DNA of 64,000 nucleotides, taken from positions 620,001-684,000 of the forward strand of contig NZ_BPUO01000001.1 in NCBI RefSeq assembly GCF_022179805.1, in the 5' to 3' direction. A model generated the notes under the pieces. That model saw nothing but the letters and a program-made list of their open reading frames with translations, ran no database searches and had not been told where the DNA came from. This stretch comes from Cupriavidus pauculus (GTDB taxonomy: Bacteria; Pseudomonadota; Gammaproteobacteria; Burkholderiales; Burkholderiaceae). How positions within the stretch are numbered: position 1 is the first letter of the stretch; the number at the start of each line of letters is the position of its first letter. The position numbers were made by a program, and so were the translations under genes. Positions 16,552 to 25,328 of the stretch are shown piece after piece.

Positions 16552-16573
16552 GGGAACGGACCCGGCCGTTCTC
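16552..16573 (+). promoter_or_regulatory. Candidate expression-platform hairpin before btuB
   Basis: GAACGG (16554-16559) pairs with CCGTTC (16566-16571), and flanking G/T-C pairs extend the stem. It lies between the B12 box and the btuB ATG (16589). No T-run follows and no clear Shine-Dalgarno is visible, so control of translation start is more likely than termination. Confidence 0.5.
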
Positions 16574-16588
16574 TTCCATCCTGTTCTC

Positions 16589-18496
16589 ATGCGTTCCACG
16601 CTATCGAGGTCGACTGTCGCGGCAAAGCCGCCGGTTCGTCCCTCCACGTCCGCCATCATGGCGGCCGTTGCCGTATTTTCCGTATCCCCGTTTGCAGCCT
16701 TCGCGCAGGAAGCGCCTGCCGCCGCCGCTTCTGAGCCGCAGGCCCAGTCGCTGGCGCCGGTGGTCGTCACCGCGTCGCGCACCGCGCAGAGCGTGACCGA
16801 GGCGCTGCCGCACACCACGGTGGTGACCCACGACGACATCGTCAATTCCCAGGCGCCAGACCTGCGGTCGCTGCTGCGCGGCCAGGCTGGGGTCGAATTC
16901 GCCGCCAACGGCGGCATGGGCTCCAACACCACGCTGTTCATGCGCGGCGCCAACTCGAACCAGGTGCTGATCCTGATCGATGGCGTGCGCGTGGCCGGCG
17001 CCAGCGGCGGCACGGCGCAGCTTGCCAACATCCTGCCCGACGAGATCGACCATATCGAGGTAGTGCGCGGCAACGTGTCGGCGCTGTATGGCTCGGACGC
17101 CATCGGTGGCGTGGTGCAGATCTTCACCAAGAGCGGCGCTGGGCAGGCACCGGCCGCCAACGCGCAGGTCGAGTACGGCAGCAACAACACGCGCTCGGGC
17201 ACGGTGGGCTACGGCGGCCAGGTGGGCGACACCACGTTCAACCTGACCGGATCGATGTTCAAGACCGACGGCTTCTCGGCGATCAACACGAAGCTGCGTC
17301 CCACCGCGAATCCCAACGACAACCCGTACGAGAACAAGAGCGTATCGGGCCAGCTCAAGCACAAGCTGACGCAGGACTGGGATGCTGGTGTGGCCGCCTA
17401 CTATTCCGACAGCGACCTGTCATACGACGGCGGCGGGCGCACCGACGACACGCATCTGCTCAGCAAGCTGTACACGCTGTCCGCGTTTGCCAACGGCAAG
17501 CTGACGTCGGCCTGGACCACGCATTTCAAGGTCGCTCAAAGCGAGGACCGCAGCGAGGGCCGCAAGAATGGCCGCTTCGACAGCCTGTTCAGCACGCGCA
17601 ACCGCCAGTTCAACTGGCAGAACGAATACGCGCTGACGCCCGACCACAAGCTGCTGTTCGGCACCGACTGGCTGCAGCAGGAGCTGGTGTCCAGCTCGTA
17701 CACGGCGCCGTCGCGCAACGTGTTCTCGGTCTACGGCGGCTACGAAGGCCGCATCGGCCGTCACCAGCTGCAGCTCAACGGCCGCAACGACCACTACTCG
17801 GACTTCGGCAACCAAGGCAGCTTCTTCGCCGGCTATGGCTTCTACGTGACCGAACAGGTCAAGCTGATCGCCAACGTCAGCAATGCCTTCCGCGCGCCGA
17901 CCTTCAACGAGCTGTACTACCCGGGCTTTGGCCAGCCGAACCTGCAGCCCGAGCGCGCCAAATCGGCCGAGGCGGGCGTGCAGGTGGATACCGTGACGGC
18001 CGGCCTGCTGCGCGTGACCGCATTCGAGACGCGTTATGACGACCTGATCGTGTCCACCCCGGTGGGCGTCGGCGGCCTGTACCTGGCGCAGAACGTCAAC
18101 AAGGCCAAGGTGCAGGGCGTGGAAGCGTCGTGGCGCGCCACGGTCTGGGGCACCGACCTGGGCGCCAACGTAACGTTCCAGAACCCGGTCGACGAGACCA
18201 ACAACACGCAGCTGCTGCGCCGCGCACGGCGCCATGCGTCGCTCGATGTGGGCCGCAACTTCGGCAACTGGCGCTTCGGCGGCGAATGGCTGGTGTCGTC
18301 GTCGCGCATGGACAGCGGCTCGCGCCGGCTGGGCGGATACGGTATCGTCAACCTCAACGCCCGCTACAACATCGACAAGCAATGGTTCGTGGCCGCCCGA
18401 GTGGAAAACCTGTTCGACAAGGACTACATGCTCGCCTACCCGTACAACACGCAGGGCCGGGCCGGTTTCATCACGCTCGGTTGGCGGCAGAAGTAG
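16589..18496 (+). CDS. btuB: TonB-dependent vitamin B12 receptor
   Basis: BtuB imports cobalamins across the outer membrane. The 635-residue protein has a long signal peptide (cleavage near AFAQEAP, residue 40) and a TonB box-like APVVVTASRT. A plug domain follows (SLLRGQAGVEF, then TLFMRGANSNQVLILIDGVRV and VEVVRG-type motifs). The C-terminal 22-strand barrel ends in GFITLGWRQK. Its position directly behind a B12 riboswitch and before BtuC/BtuD-like genes gives the substrate with confidence. The ATG at 16589 follows the riboswitch by about 90 nt. Confidence 0.93.
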   Translation: MRSTLSRSTVAAKPPVRPSTSAIMAAVAVFSVSPFAAFAQEAPAAAASEPQAQSLAPVVVTASRTAQSVTEALPHTTVVTHDDIVNSQAPDLRSLLRGQAGVEFAANGGMGSNTTLFMRGANSNQVLILIDGVRVAGASGGTAQLANILPDEIDHIEVVRGNVSALYGSDAIGGVVQIFTKSGAGQAPAANAQVEYGSNNTRSGTVGYGGQVGDTTFNLTGSMFKTDGFSAINTKLRPTANPNDNPYENKSVSGQLKHKLTQDWDAGVAAYYSDSDLSYDGGGRTDDTHLLSKLYTLSAFANGKLTSAWTTHFKVAQSEDRSEGRKNGRFDSLFSTRNRQFNWQNEYALTPDHKLLFGTDWLQQELVSSSYTAPSRNVFSVYGGYEGRIGRHQLQLNGRNDHYSDFGNQGSFFAGYGFYVTEQVKLIANVSNAFRAPTFNELYYPGFGQPNLQPERAKSAEAGVQVDTVTAGLLRVTAFETRYDDLIVSTPVGVGGLYLAQNVNKAKVQGVEASWRATVWGTDLGANVTFQNPVDETNNTQLLRRARRHASLDVGRNFGNWRFGGEWLVSSSRMDSGSRRLGGYGIVNLNARYNIDKQWFVAARVENLFDKDYMLAYPYNTQGRAGFITLGWRQK

Positions 18497-18512
18497 GCCG
18501 GCGCGATGAACC

Positions 18513-19520
18513 ATGACTGAGCTGCGCCGCGCGCTTGCCCTCTGGACCGTCCTGGCCGTTGCCGGCGCAGCGGTGTTCGCGCTGTCGCTGGCGGCGGGCA
18601 GCGTGGCGCTTGACGCCACGCAGCTCTGGCAGGCGCTGACCGGGGCCGATACCGGCACCGCCGGCGCCATCGTGCGCGAACTGCGGCTGCCGCGTGCGGC
18701 GGCGGCGTTTGCGTGCGGCGGGCTGCTGGCCCTTTCGGGTGCGCTGATGCAGGTGCTGCTGCGCAATCCGCTGGCCGAGCCTTATGTGCTGGGCGTGTCC
18801 GGCGGGGCATCCACAGGTGCGCTGCTGGCCATGCTGCTGTCGATGCCCGTGTGGATCGTGCAGTCGGGCGCGGCGACCGGCGCGCTCTGTTCGATGTTGC
18901 TGGTGGCCACGCTCGCGCGGCGCGACCTGCTGCATCCGCAAGTCCAGGGCGGCCATCACGAGGCCGGCGCGCGTCTGCTGCTGACGGGCGTGATCCTGGC
19001 GGCCGGATGGGGCGCCCTGATCACGCTGATCCTGGCGGTGGCGCCCGAGTCGCGTCTGCGCGGCATGCTGTTCTGGCTGACTGGCGATCTCGGCGGCACG
19101 GCCAGCTTTGGCTGGGCGCTGGCCACGCTGGGGTTGGCCCTGGTGCTGGCGATGCCGCTGGCGCGCGCGCTGAACGTGATGCTGCTGGGCGAGACCGTCG
19201 CGCAGTCGCTGGGCGTGCGCGTGGGCCGCGTGCGGCTGGCGACTTTCCTGATTGCCTCGTTCTCCATTGCCGCGGCCATCACCACGGCCGGCTCGATTGG
19301 CTTCGTCGGCCTCGTCGTGCCCCATATGGTCCGGCTGGCATGGGGCAATGACCAGCGCCAGTTGCTGCCGGCGTCGGTGCTGCTGGGCGGCACGCTGCTG
19401 ATGGCGGCCGACCTGATCGCACGCACCGTGATCGCGCCGGCGCAGTTGCCGGTGGGCGTCATCACGGCGCTGCTGGGCGTGCCCACCTTTCTCTACCTGT
19501 TGCTGCGGAGGCCGCGATGA
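18513..19520 (+). CDS. btuC: Cobalamin ABC transporter permease (FecCD family)
   Basis: This inner membrane permease has 335 residues and about ten hydrophobic segments. The FecCD/BtuC signatures are RLPRAAAAFACGGLLALSGALMQ (near 52-74, read as overlapping short motifs) and SIGFVGLVVPHMVRL near 260. It would work with the BtuD-like ATPase, whose ATG overlaps its last codons, and with the BtuF-like receptor encoded in the opposing arm of the cluster. Assignment to cobalamin rather than iron-siderophore rests on the riboswitch and neighbours. Confidence 0.9.
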   Translation: MTELRRALALWTVLAVAGAAVFALSLAAGSVALDATQLWQALTGADTGTAGAIVRELRLPRAAAAFACGGLLALSGALMQVLLRNPLAEPYVLGVSGGASTGALLAMLLSMPVWIVQSGAATGALCSMLLVATLARRDLLHPQVQGGHHEAGARLLLTGVILAAGWGALITLILAVAPESRLRGMLFWLTGDLGGTASFGWALATLGLALVLAMPLARALNVMLLGETVAQSLGVRVGRVRLATFLIASFSIAAAITTAGSIGFVGLVVPHMVRLAWGNDQRQLLPASVLLGGTLLMAADLIARTVIAPAQLPVGVITALLGVPTFLYLLLRRPR

Positions 19521-20326
19521 ACCCATGGTTCGAACCGCTGGCGCCGTGTCCCGCGCTGTCGTTGCGCGACGTCCGCCTGCGCGCGGGGTCGCGCGTGCTG
19601 GTGGATGGGCTGTCGCTGTCCATCGACGCTGGCCAGCTCTGGTGCATCGTCGGACCGAACGGCGTGGGCAAGTCGACACTGATGAATGTACTGGCCGGAC
19701 TGCGCGCACCCGATGCGGGCGCGGTGCAGGTGGACGGCGTGGCAGCTACGCAGGTGGCGCCGGCCACGCTGGCGCGCCAGCGCGCCTATCTTCCGCAAGC
19801 CGTGCACGACACGTTCTCGATGGCCGTCGAGGATGCGGTGCGCATTGGCCGGCATCCCCACCTGAGCGGCTGGGGCTGGGGCCAGCGCGACGACGGCCGC
19901 ATCGTGCACGATGTGATGACCGAGTGCGACCTGCATGCGCTGGCCGCGCGCGACGTACTGACGCTGTCCGGCGGCGAGCGCCAGCGCGTGTCGCTGGCGG
20001 CGGTGCTGGCCCAGCAGGCACCGTTGCTGATGCTCGACGAACCGGTCTCGCACCTGGACCTGCGTCACCAGATCATGGTGCTGGACCTGCTGCGCCGGCT
20101 GACCGGCGCGGGCCGGCATGCCGCCGTGGTGATCCTGCACGACCTGACGCTGGCGCGCCGCTACGCGACCCATGCGCTGCTGATGGCCGAGGACGGCCAG
20201 GCGCTGCACGGCCCGGCGCACGAAGTCCTGACTCCCGCGCAGTGCTCGCGAGCGCTGCGCACTCCGATTATCAGCATCAGCGACGGTACGCATATCGCGC
20301 TGATCCCCGATGGAAAGACCCCATGA
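19517..20326 (+). CDS. btuD: Cobalamin ABC transporter ATP-binding protein
   Basis: The 269-residue ATPase shows Walker A GPNGVGKST (about 47-55), the Q-loop YLPQAV, the signature LSGGERQRVSLA, and Walker B LLMLDEPVSHLD followed by HDLTLARR. It starts inside the permease gene (4-bp overlap) and its stop overlaps the cobO start, so it is translated as part of a coupled chain. It powers B12 import with the BtuC-like permease. Confidence 0.92.
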   Translation: MNPWFEPLAPCPALSLRDVRLRAGSRVLVDGLSLSIDAGQLWCIVGPNGVGKSTLMNVLAGLRAPDAGAVQVDGVAATQVAPATLARQRAYLPQAVHDTFSMAVEDAVRIGRHPHLSGWGWGQRDDGRIVHDVMTECDLHALAARDVLTLSGGERQRVSLAAVLAQQAPLLMLDEPVSHLDLRHQIMVLDLLRRLTGAGRHAAVVILHDLTLARRYATHALLMAEDGQALHGPAHEVLTPAQCSRALRTPIISISDGTHIALIPDGKTP

Positions 20327-20949
20327 GCGATATCACCAACACCGAAGAAGACGGCCGCGACGAACGCCACAAGGCACGCATGGTGCGCAAGAAGGAAGTG
20401 GTCGACGCGAAGATCGCCTCGGCCCAGGCCGAGCGCGGCGTGATCGTCATCACCACCGGCAATGGCAAGGGCAAGTCGAGCTCCGGCTTCGGCATGGTGG
20501 TGCGGGCGATGGGCCACGGCATGCGCACGGGCGTGGTGCAGTTCATCAAGGGCGCCATTCCCAGCGGCGAGGAGATGTTCCTGCAGCGCTTTCCCGACCA
20601 ATGTGCGTTCCACGTGATGGGCGAGGGCTACACCTGGGAAACCCAGGACCGCGCGCGCGACGTGGCCAAGGCCGAAGCCGCGTGGGAAGTGGCGCGGCAG
20701 ATGCTGCGCGACCCGTCGATCGGGCTGGTGCTGTTCGACGAACTGAACATTGCGCTGAAGTTGCACTATCTTGATGTCGACACCGTGATCGCGGACCTGC
20801 GCGCGCGCCCCGCGATGCAGCACGTGGTGATCACCGGCCGTGGCGCACCGCCCGCGCTGGTGGAGGCTGCCGACACGGTGACCGACATGACGCCGGTCAA
20901 GCACGCGTTCCAGCAAGGTATCAAGGCCCAGCGCGGCGTCGAGATGTAA
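20323..20949 (+). CDS. cobO: Cob(I)yrinic acid a,c-diamide adenosyltransferase
   Basis: CobO (BtuR/CobA type) attaches the 5'-deoxyadenosyl group to reduced corrinoids, in salvage and in synthesis. The 208-residue protein contains the family's P-loop TGNGKGKSSSGFG (about 45-57), VVQFIKGA, and LVLFDELNIALK acting as Walker B. The ATG at 20323 overlaps the ATPase stop. The adenosylated product feeds CobQ, CbiB and CobU encoded nearby. Confidence 0.95.
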   Translation: MSDITNTEEDGRDERHKARMVRKKEVVDAKIASAQAERGVIVITTGNGKGKSSSGFGMVVRAMGHGMRTGVVQFIKGAIPSGEEMFLQRFPDQCAFHVMGEGYTWETQDRARDVAKAEAAWEVARQMLRDPSIGLVLFDELNIALKLHYLDVDTVIADLRARPAMQHVVITGRGAPPALVEAADTVTDMTPVKHAFQQGIKAQRGVEM

Positions 20950-20974
20950 CGCCGCGCCAAACGGTTGAAGACAG

Positions 20975-22039
20975 ATGACTGATATTTCCGATTTCGCGCT
21001 GATGCTGCCGCCGATCGCGCCCATCGACGAATCGCTGCGCGCGGCGCTGCAGGCCGCCATTGACGACAAGACCAAGCCGCCTGGGTCGCTGGGTCGGCTC
21101 GAAGCCCTGGCCATGCAGATCGGCATGATCCGTGGCGAGAGGGTTCCCGAACTGGTGCGGCCGGCCATCATCGTGTTCGCGGGTGACCATGGCGTGGCCG
21201 ATGCGGGAGTCAGCGCCTTCCCGGCCGAGGTGACCGCGCAGATGGTGCTGAACTTCCTGAACGGCGGCGCGGCCATCAACGTGTTCACGCGGCTGCACGG
21301 GCTGGCGCTGGAAGTGGTGGATGTGGGCGTGCGCGCGCCGTTGCCCGCATCGGCGGGGCTGGTGAACTGCCGCGTGGCCAATGGCACGCGCAATTTCGTC
21401 GAGCAGCCGGCGATGACTCCGGCCGAGACCGGCGCCGCCATCAATGCCGGCATCGCGCGCGTGCTGCGCCATGCGCAGCAGGGCACCAATGTGATTGGCT
21501 TTGGCGAGATGGGTATCGCCAACACGTCGGCGGCCGCCTGCGTGATGAGCCGCCTGACCGGCCTGCCGCTGGATGTGTGCACCGGCCGTGGCACGGGGCT
21601 CGACGACGCTGGCGTGGCGCGCAAGCGCGAGATCCTGGCGCAGGCGCTGGCGCGGCATGCCGACGTCAGCGCGCCGCTCGACGTGCTGGCCACGTTCGGC
21701 GGCTTCGAGATCGCGGCGATGACCGGTGCCTACCTGGCCGCGGCGGCCAGCCGCATGGTGATCCTGGTGGACGGGTTCATCGCTTCGGCGGCGCTGCTGG
21801 TGGCCGCGCGCATCGATCCGAATGTGCTGCAGTACTGCGTGTTCTCGCATTGCTCGCACGAGCAGGGCCACAAGGCGCTGCTGGCCGAGTTCAAGGCCGA
21901 GCCGCTGCTGGCGCTGGACCTGCGCCTGGGCGAAGGCACCGGCGCGGCGCTGGCATGGCCACTGGTGGCGTCGGCCGCCGCGTTTCTGCGCGAGATGGCC
22001 ACGTTCAGTGGCGCGGGCGTCAGCAACGCCCCGGCATAG
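20975..22039 (+). CDS. cobT: Nicotinate-nucleotide-dimethylbenzimidazole phosphoribosyltransferase
   Basis: CobT makes alpha-ribazole phosphate from nicotinate mononucleotide and the lower base (usually 5,6-dimethylbenzimidazole). The 354-residue protein is full length. It has DKTKPPGSLGRLE near 30-42, FAGDHGVADAGVSAFPAEVT near 65-84, GFGEMGIANTSAAA, and the C-terminal LGEGTGAALA containing the catalytic Glu. A purine-rich stretch before the ATG at 20975 may serve as ribosome site. No bluB or other base-synthesis gene is in the window. Confidence 0.96.
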   Translation: MTDISDFALMLPPIAPIDESLRAALQAAIDDKTKPPGSLGRLEALAMQIGMIRGERVPELVRPAIIVFAGDHGVADAGVSAFPAEVTAQMVLNFLNGGAAINVFTRLHGLALEVVDVGVRAPLPASAGLVNCRVANGTRNFVEQPAMTPAETGAAINAGIARVLRHAQQGTNVIGFGEMGIANTSAAACVMSRLTGLPLDVCTGRGTGLDDAGVARKREILAQALARHADVSAPLDVLATFGGFEIAAMTGAYLAAAASRMVILVDGFIASAALLVAARIDPNVLQYCVFSHCSHEQGHKALLAEFKAEPLLALDLRLGEGTGAALAWPLVASAAAFLREMATFSGAGVSNAPA

Positions 22040-22052
22040 CGCGGCGCACACC

Positions 22053-22829
22053 ATGGCCGACGAACTGCGCTACCTGCTGACCGCTCTGGGCTACTTCACG
22101 CGCGTACCGTTGCCGCAGCGGCTGGCGGGCTGGGTGGGATTCGCTCCGCACTACCTGAACGCTGCCGCGCGCTACTTTCCGCTGGTCGGGCTGATGGTCG
22201 GCGTGGCCGGCGCGCTGGTGACGTGGCTGGCGTGGCAATTGTGGTCGCCCTCGGTGGCCGTGGTGCTGGGCATGGCGGCCACGCTGCTGCTGACCGGGGC
22301 CTTTCATGAAGACGGTCTGGCCGATTGCGTCGATGCATTCGGCGGCGGCTACCGGCCCGAGGACGTGCTGAGGATCATGCACGATTCTCGCGTGGGCGCG
22401 TTCGGGGCCATCGCCATCGTCATGGCGCTGCTGCTCAAGTGGCAACTGCTGGTGTCGGTAGGGGAGGGCGCTGGCCTGGTGCTGCTGCTGGCCGTGCTGG
22501 TTGCCGCGCATGGCGCGAGCCGCACGATGGCCATCACGTTCTTGGCCACGCATGAGTATGTGCGCGCCGAAGGCAAGGCCAAGCCGGTAGCCCAGCGGCT
22601 GGAGCGCTGGAGCCTGCTGTTTGCGCTGGCGTGCGGCGTGCTGCCGCTGCTGTGGATCTCGCCGATGTTCGCGGCCACGGCAGTGCTGGTGCTGACCGGG
22701 CTGCGTGCATGGCTGGGCGCGTATTTCGTGCGGCGCATCGGCGGCTACACCGGCGACTGCCTGGGCATGGCGCAGCAGCTTGCCGAACTGTCGATCTACC
22801 TCGTGGCGGCCGCATGGAAGTGGTACTGA
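22053..22829 (+). CDS. cobS: Adenosylcobinamide-GDP ribazoletransferase (cobalamin synthase)
   Basis: CobS joins adenosylcobinamide-GDP and alpha-ribazole (phosphate) in the inner membrane. The 258-residue protein has about six hydrophobic segments. The conserved acidic motifs are visible: GAFHEDGLADCVDAFGGG near 84-101 and RIMHDSRVGAFG near 109-120. ATG 22053 lies 13 bp after cobT, and the 3' end overlaps the start of the phosphatase gene by 16 bp. Confidence 0.94.
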   Translation: MADELRYLLTALGYFTRVPLPQRLAGWVGFAPHYLNAAARYFPLVGLMVGVAGALVTWLAWQLWSPSVAVVLGMAATLLLTGAFHEDGLADCVDAFGGGYRPEDVLRIMHDSRVGAFGAIAIVMALLLKWQLLVSVGEGAGLVLLLAVLVAAHGASRTMAITFLATHEYVRAEGKAKPVAQRLERWSLLFALACGVLPLLWISPMFAATAVLVLTGLRAWLGAYFVRRIGGYTGDCLGMAQQLAELSIYLVAAAWKWY

Positions 22830-23395
22830 TTCGCCATGCCCGCCCCGACGTGGACGCGGGCATCTGCTACGGCAGCCTGGATCTGGCCCTGTCGATGCCG
22901 GTCACGCCGGCGGCGGCGAGCATCGTCGCTGGTCTGGCGCGGCCGCACCGCGTCGTGGCCAGTCCAGCGCTGCGCGCACGTGACACCGCTGCGCAACTGG
23001 CCGCATGCCTGCCGGACCTGCCTGACGTCGAAGTGGAATCACGGCTGCGTGAGATGGATTTCGGCGCGTGGGAAGGGCAGCGCTGGGATGCCATTCCGCG
23101 CGATGCGCTGGACCTGTGGGCGGCCGACCTGATGGGCGCGCGTCCGCACGGTGGTGAGAGTCCGGCCCAGGTCTCGGCCCGCGTTGGGGAGTGGGCCGAC
23201 GTGCTCGATACCGAATCGGACCAGCGCCTGTGGGTGATCACCCATGCCGGGCCGATGCGCATGTTGGCCGCGCGCTGGCTGGGTGTGTCGCTGGCGCAGA
23301 CGCTGCAGTGGTCGCTCGGGTTCGGCGCCACCTGCAAGTTCAACCTGGGCGAGGGTGCACCCCGGCTCGGGTGGTGGAACCGTGCAGCCGGCTAG
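22814..23395 (+). CDS. cobC: Alpha-ribazole phosphatase, histidine phosphatase family
   Basis: The 193-residue protein has the phosphatase RHG-type motif LIRHARPDVD at 5-14, REMDFGAWEGQRW near 76-88 and the second His in WVITHAGPMRML. CobC removes the phosphate from alpha-ribazole phosphate or adenosylcobalamin phosphate. Overlap with cobS makes this job likely, although family members vary in substrate. It is the last gene of the riboswitch arm and ends 5 bp from the convergent btuF. Confidence 0.88.
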   Translation: MEVVLIRHARPDVDAGICYGSLDLALSMPVTPAAASIVAGLARPHRVVASPALRARDTAAQLAACLPDLPDVEVESRLREMDFGAWEGQRWDAIPRDALDLWAADLMGARPHGGESPAQVSARVGEWADVLDTESDQRLWVITHAGPMRMLAARWLGVSLAQTLQWSLGFGATCKFNLGEGAPRLGWWNRAAG

Positions 23396-23400
23396 TTGGC

Positions 23401-24303
23401 TTAATTGTTGGTACGCCGCGACCGCGCGATCTCCAGATCCTTGCAGATCTCGGTCGCGCCCTTCACGACACGCGGCCCGGCACGGTTGACCAGATCGCCA
23501 TCGATGATGAACAGGTTGTTGCGCGCCACGGCGGTGACCTGCTTCCACTTTTCCCACAGCGAAAAATCGGCCAGCGGCTTGTCCGGACGCGTGGCGCCCA
23601 TGCCCGCCGTCAGCATCACCTCGGGGTTGCCTGCAACCACCGCCTCGACGGACACCGTCGGCACCAGCGGCGTTTCCTTGGCGAACAGATTCCGGCCGCC
23701 GCACAGCGCCAGCAGGTCGCTGACCAGGTGCTGGCCGTTCAGCGTCATCAGCGGCTGCTGCCACACCTGATAGAACACAGTCACGGGCGGGCGGCTGGCG
23801 TACGTCTTGCGCAGCGTGTCCACCTGCTGCCGGAAATCGGCGGCGGCGCGCGTGGCAACCGGCTCGGTGCCCATCAGTGCGCCGAGCTTTTCCAGGTTCT
23901 CGGGAATCGATTCCAGCCGGCGCGGCTCGCTGTAGAACACGGGCAGGCCCAGCGCGCGCAGCCGGTCGGTCTGCTTCTGCGCGTTGCCATGGCGCCAGAC
24001 CACGATCAGGTCGGGTTTCAGCGCCGCGATGCGTTCGAGGTCCAACGCCTTGTTGTCGCCAACGCGCGGAATGTCGCGCGCCTGCGATGGGTAGTCGCTG
24101 TAGCTCACGGTGCCGACGATGCGGTCGCCGCCGCCCGCTGCGTAGATCAGTTCCGTGACATGCGGTGCCAGCGAGACGATGCGTCGCGCGGGCTGGTTCA
24201 GCGTCACGGTCTGGCCGGCATCGTCGACCACGCTCACAGCGGCGTGGACAGGGGTGCTGGCGAGCCACAACGCGGCAAGCAGAAAGGGGGCCTTCATCGG
24301 CAT
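23401..24303 (-). CDS. btuF: Cobalamin-binding periplasmic protein (BtuF-like)
   Basis: The 300-residue protein has a signal peptide ending near STPVHAAV and a helical-backbone receptor fold. RRIVSLAPHVTELIYAAGGGDRIVG and VGDNKALDLERIAALKPDLIVVW are typical of BtuF-type receptors. It should deliver B12 to the BtuC/BtuD pair encoded on the other strand. The ATG at 24303 overlaps the stop of cobD (TGATG); an alternative ATG two codons later is also possible. This receptor is separated from its permease, and only the permease arm has the riboswitch. Confidence 0.9.
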   Translation of the reverse strand: MPMKAPFLLAALWLASTPVHAAVSVVDDAGQTVTLNQPARRIVSLAPHVTELIYAAGGGDRIVGTVSYSDYPSQARDIPRVGDNKALDLERIAALKPDLIVVWRHGNAQKQTDRLRALGLPVFYSEPRRLESIPENLEKLGALMGTEPVATRAAADFRQQVDTLRKTYASRPPVTVFYQVWQQPLMTLNGQHLVSDLLALCGGRNLFAKETPLVPTVSVEAVVAGNPEVMLTAGMGATRPDKPLADFSLWEKWKQVTAVARNNLFIIDGDLVNRAGPRVVKGATEICKDLEIARSRRTNN

Positions 24304-25328
24304 CAGGTAAGGATGGTTGTCAGGGCGTCGGCCAGCGCGCGGTCCAGGCGCTGCCATGCCGGTTCATGATCGGGCGGCAGGCCCAGTCGAAGGCTGGGCG
24401 GACAGCCGCCGGCAGCATCGAACAGCCGCGTCCAGACGCCTTGCCGGGCCAGCGCTTCGTGCAGCGCCGGGGCGCGTGCATTGGGCACCCAACTGAACAG
24501 CGGTTGCGACACCGGCGCCAGGCCGTGGTCGCGCAGCATCATCGCCAGCTGCTGGCCCTGCCGGCCTAGCGCCGCGCGTGTGGTGGCGTGCCACGCGTCA
24601 TCGGTCAGCGCCAGCCGCGCCACGGCGCGTGCCGGGCCGGAGACGGTCCAGTGTCCGAGCCGGTGCGCCAGCGCTTCGAGCAGATCGGGCGCGGCCAGTA
24701 CGAAGCCGCAGCGGATGCCTGCCAGCCCGTAGAACTTGCCGATCGAGCGCAACACGACCAGTCCCTGCCGGTCCGTGTGGGCAGCCAGCGACGGCGCGGT
24801 GGTGCTATCGATAAACGCTTCATCGACGATCAGCGTTTCGAGTTGCGCGTGCCAGCGTAGCAACTGCTCGGCCGGCAACAGTCGCGCGGTCGGATTGTTC
24901 GGATTGACGACCACCAGGTGATCGACGCGGCCGGGCAGGTCGTCGCGCGTGAAGTCGCTTTCGTCGAGCAGCACCACCGTGTGGCCGGCCTGGGCGAATG
25001 CCGGTGCATATTCGCTGTAGCCCAGCGCGGCAATGCCCACGCGTGCGGGCCGCAACAACGTCGGCAGCGTGCGGATAGCGGCCTGCGACCCTGCAACGGG
25101 CAGCGCATGCGGCGCGCCGTAGACCTGCGCGGCAAGCGTCGACAGACCGTCGTCGTCCTGAGGCAGCCGTTGCCAGACGTCGGCCGGCAGCGCGGGCACC
25201 GGATAGCCGGCGGGATTGATGCCAGTGGACAGATCGAGCCAGTCGGCTTCCGCCCGGCCATAGCGTTTCACAGCCGCCAGCAGGTTGCCGCCATGGCGGA
25301 TCGGCGCGATGGGATGTGGCGCGCTCAT
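24303..25328 (-). CDS. cobD: L-threonine-O-3-phosphate decarboxylase
   Basis: This PLP enzyme makes (R)-1-amino-2-propanol phosphate, the linker of cobalamin (CobD in Salmonella, CobC in Pseudomonas naming). The 341-residue protein has HGGNLLAAVKRYG at the start, DLSTGINPAGYP, VVNPNNPTARLL, DEAFIDST and the PLP Lys in VLRSIGKFYGLAGIRCGF. The ATG at 25328 overlaps the cbiB stop. No threonine kinase (PduX or BluE) is seen nearby. Confidence 0.93.
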   Translation of the reverse strand: MSAPHPIAPIRHGGNLLAAVKRYGRAEADWLDLSTGINPAGYPVPALPADVWQRLPQDDDGLSTLAAQVYGAPHALPVAGSQAAIRTLPTLLRPARVGIAALGYSEYAPAFAQAGHTVVLLDESDFTRDDLPGRVDHLVVVNPNNPTARLLPAEQLLRWHAQLETLIVDEAFIDSTTAPSLAAHTDRQGLVVLRSIGKFYGLAGIRCGFVLAAPDLLEALAHRLGHWTVSGPARAVARLALTDDAWHATTRAALGRQGQQLAMMLRDHGLAPVSQPLFSWVPNARAPALHEALARQGVWTRLFDAAGGCPPSLRLGLPPDHEPAWQRLDRALADALTTILT

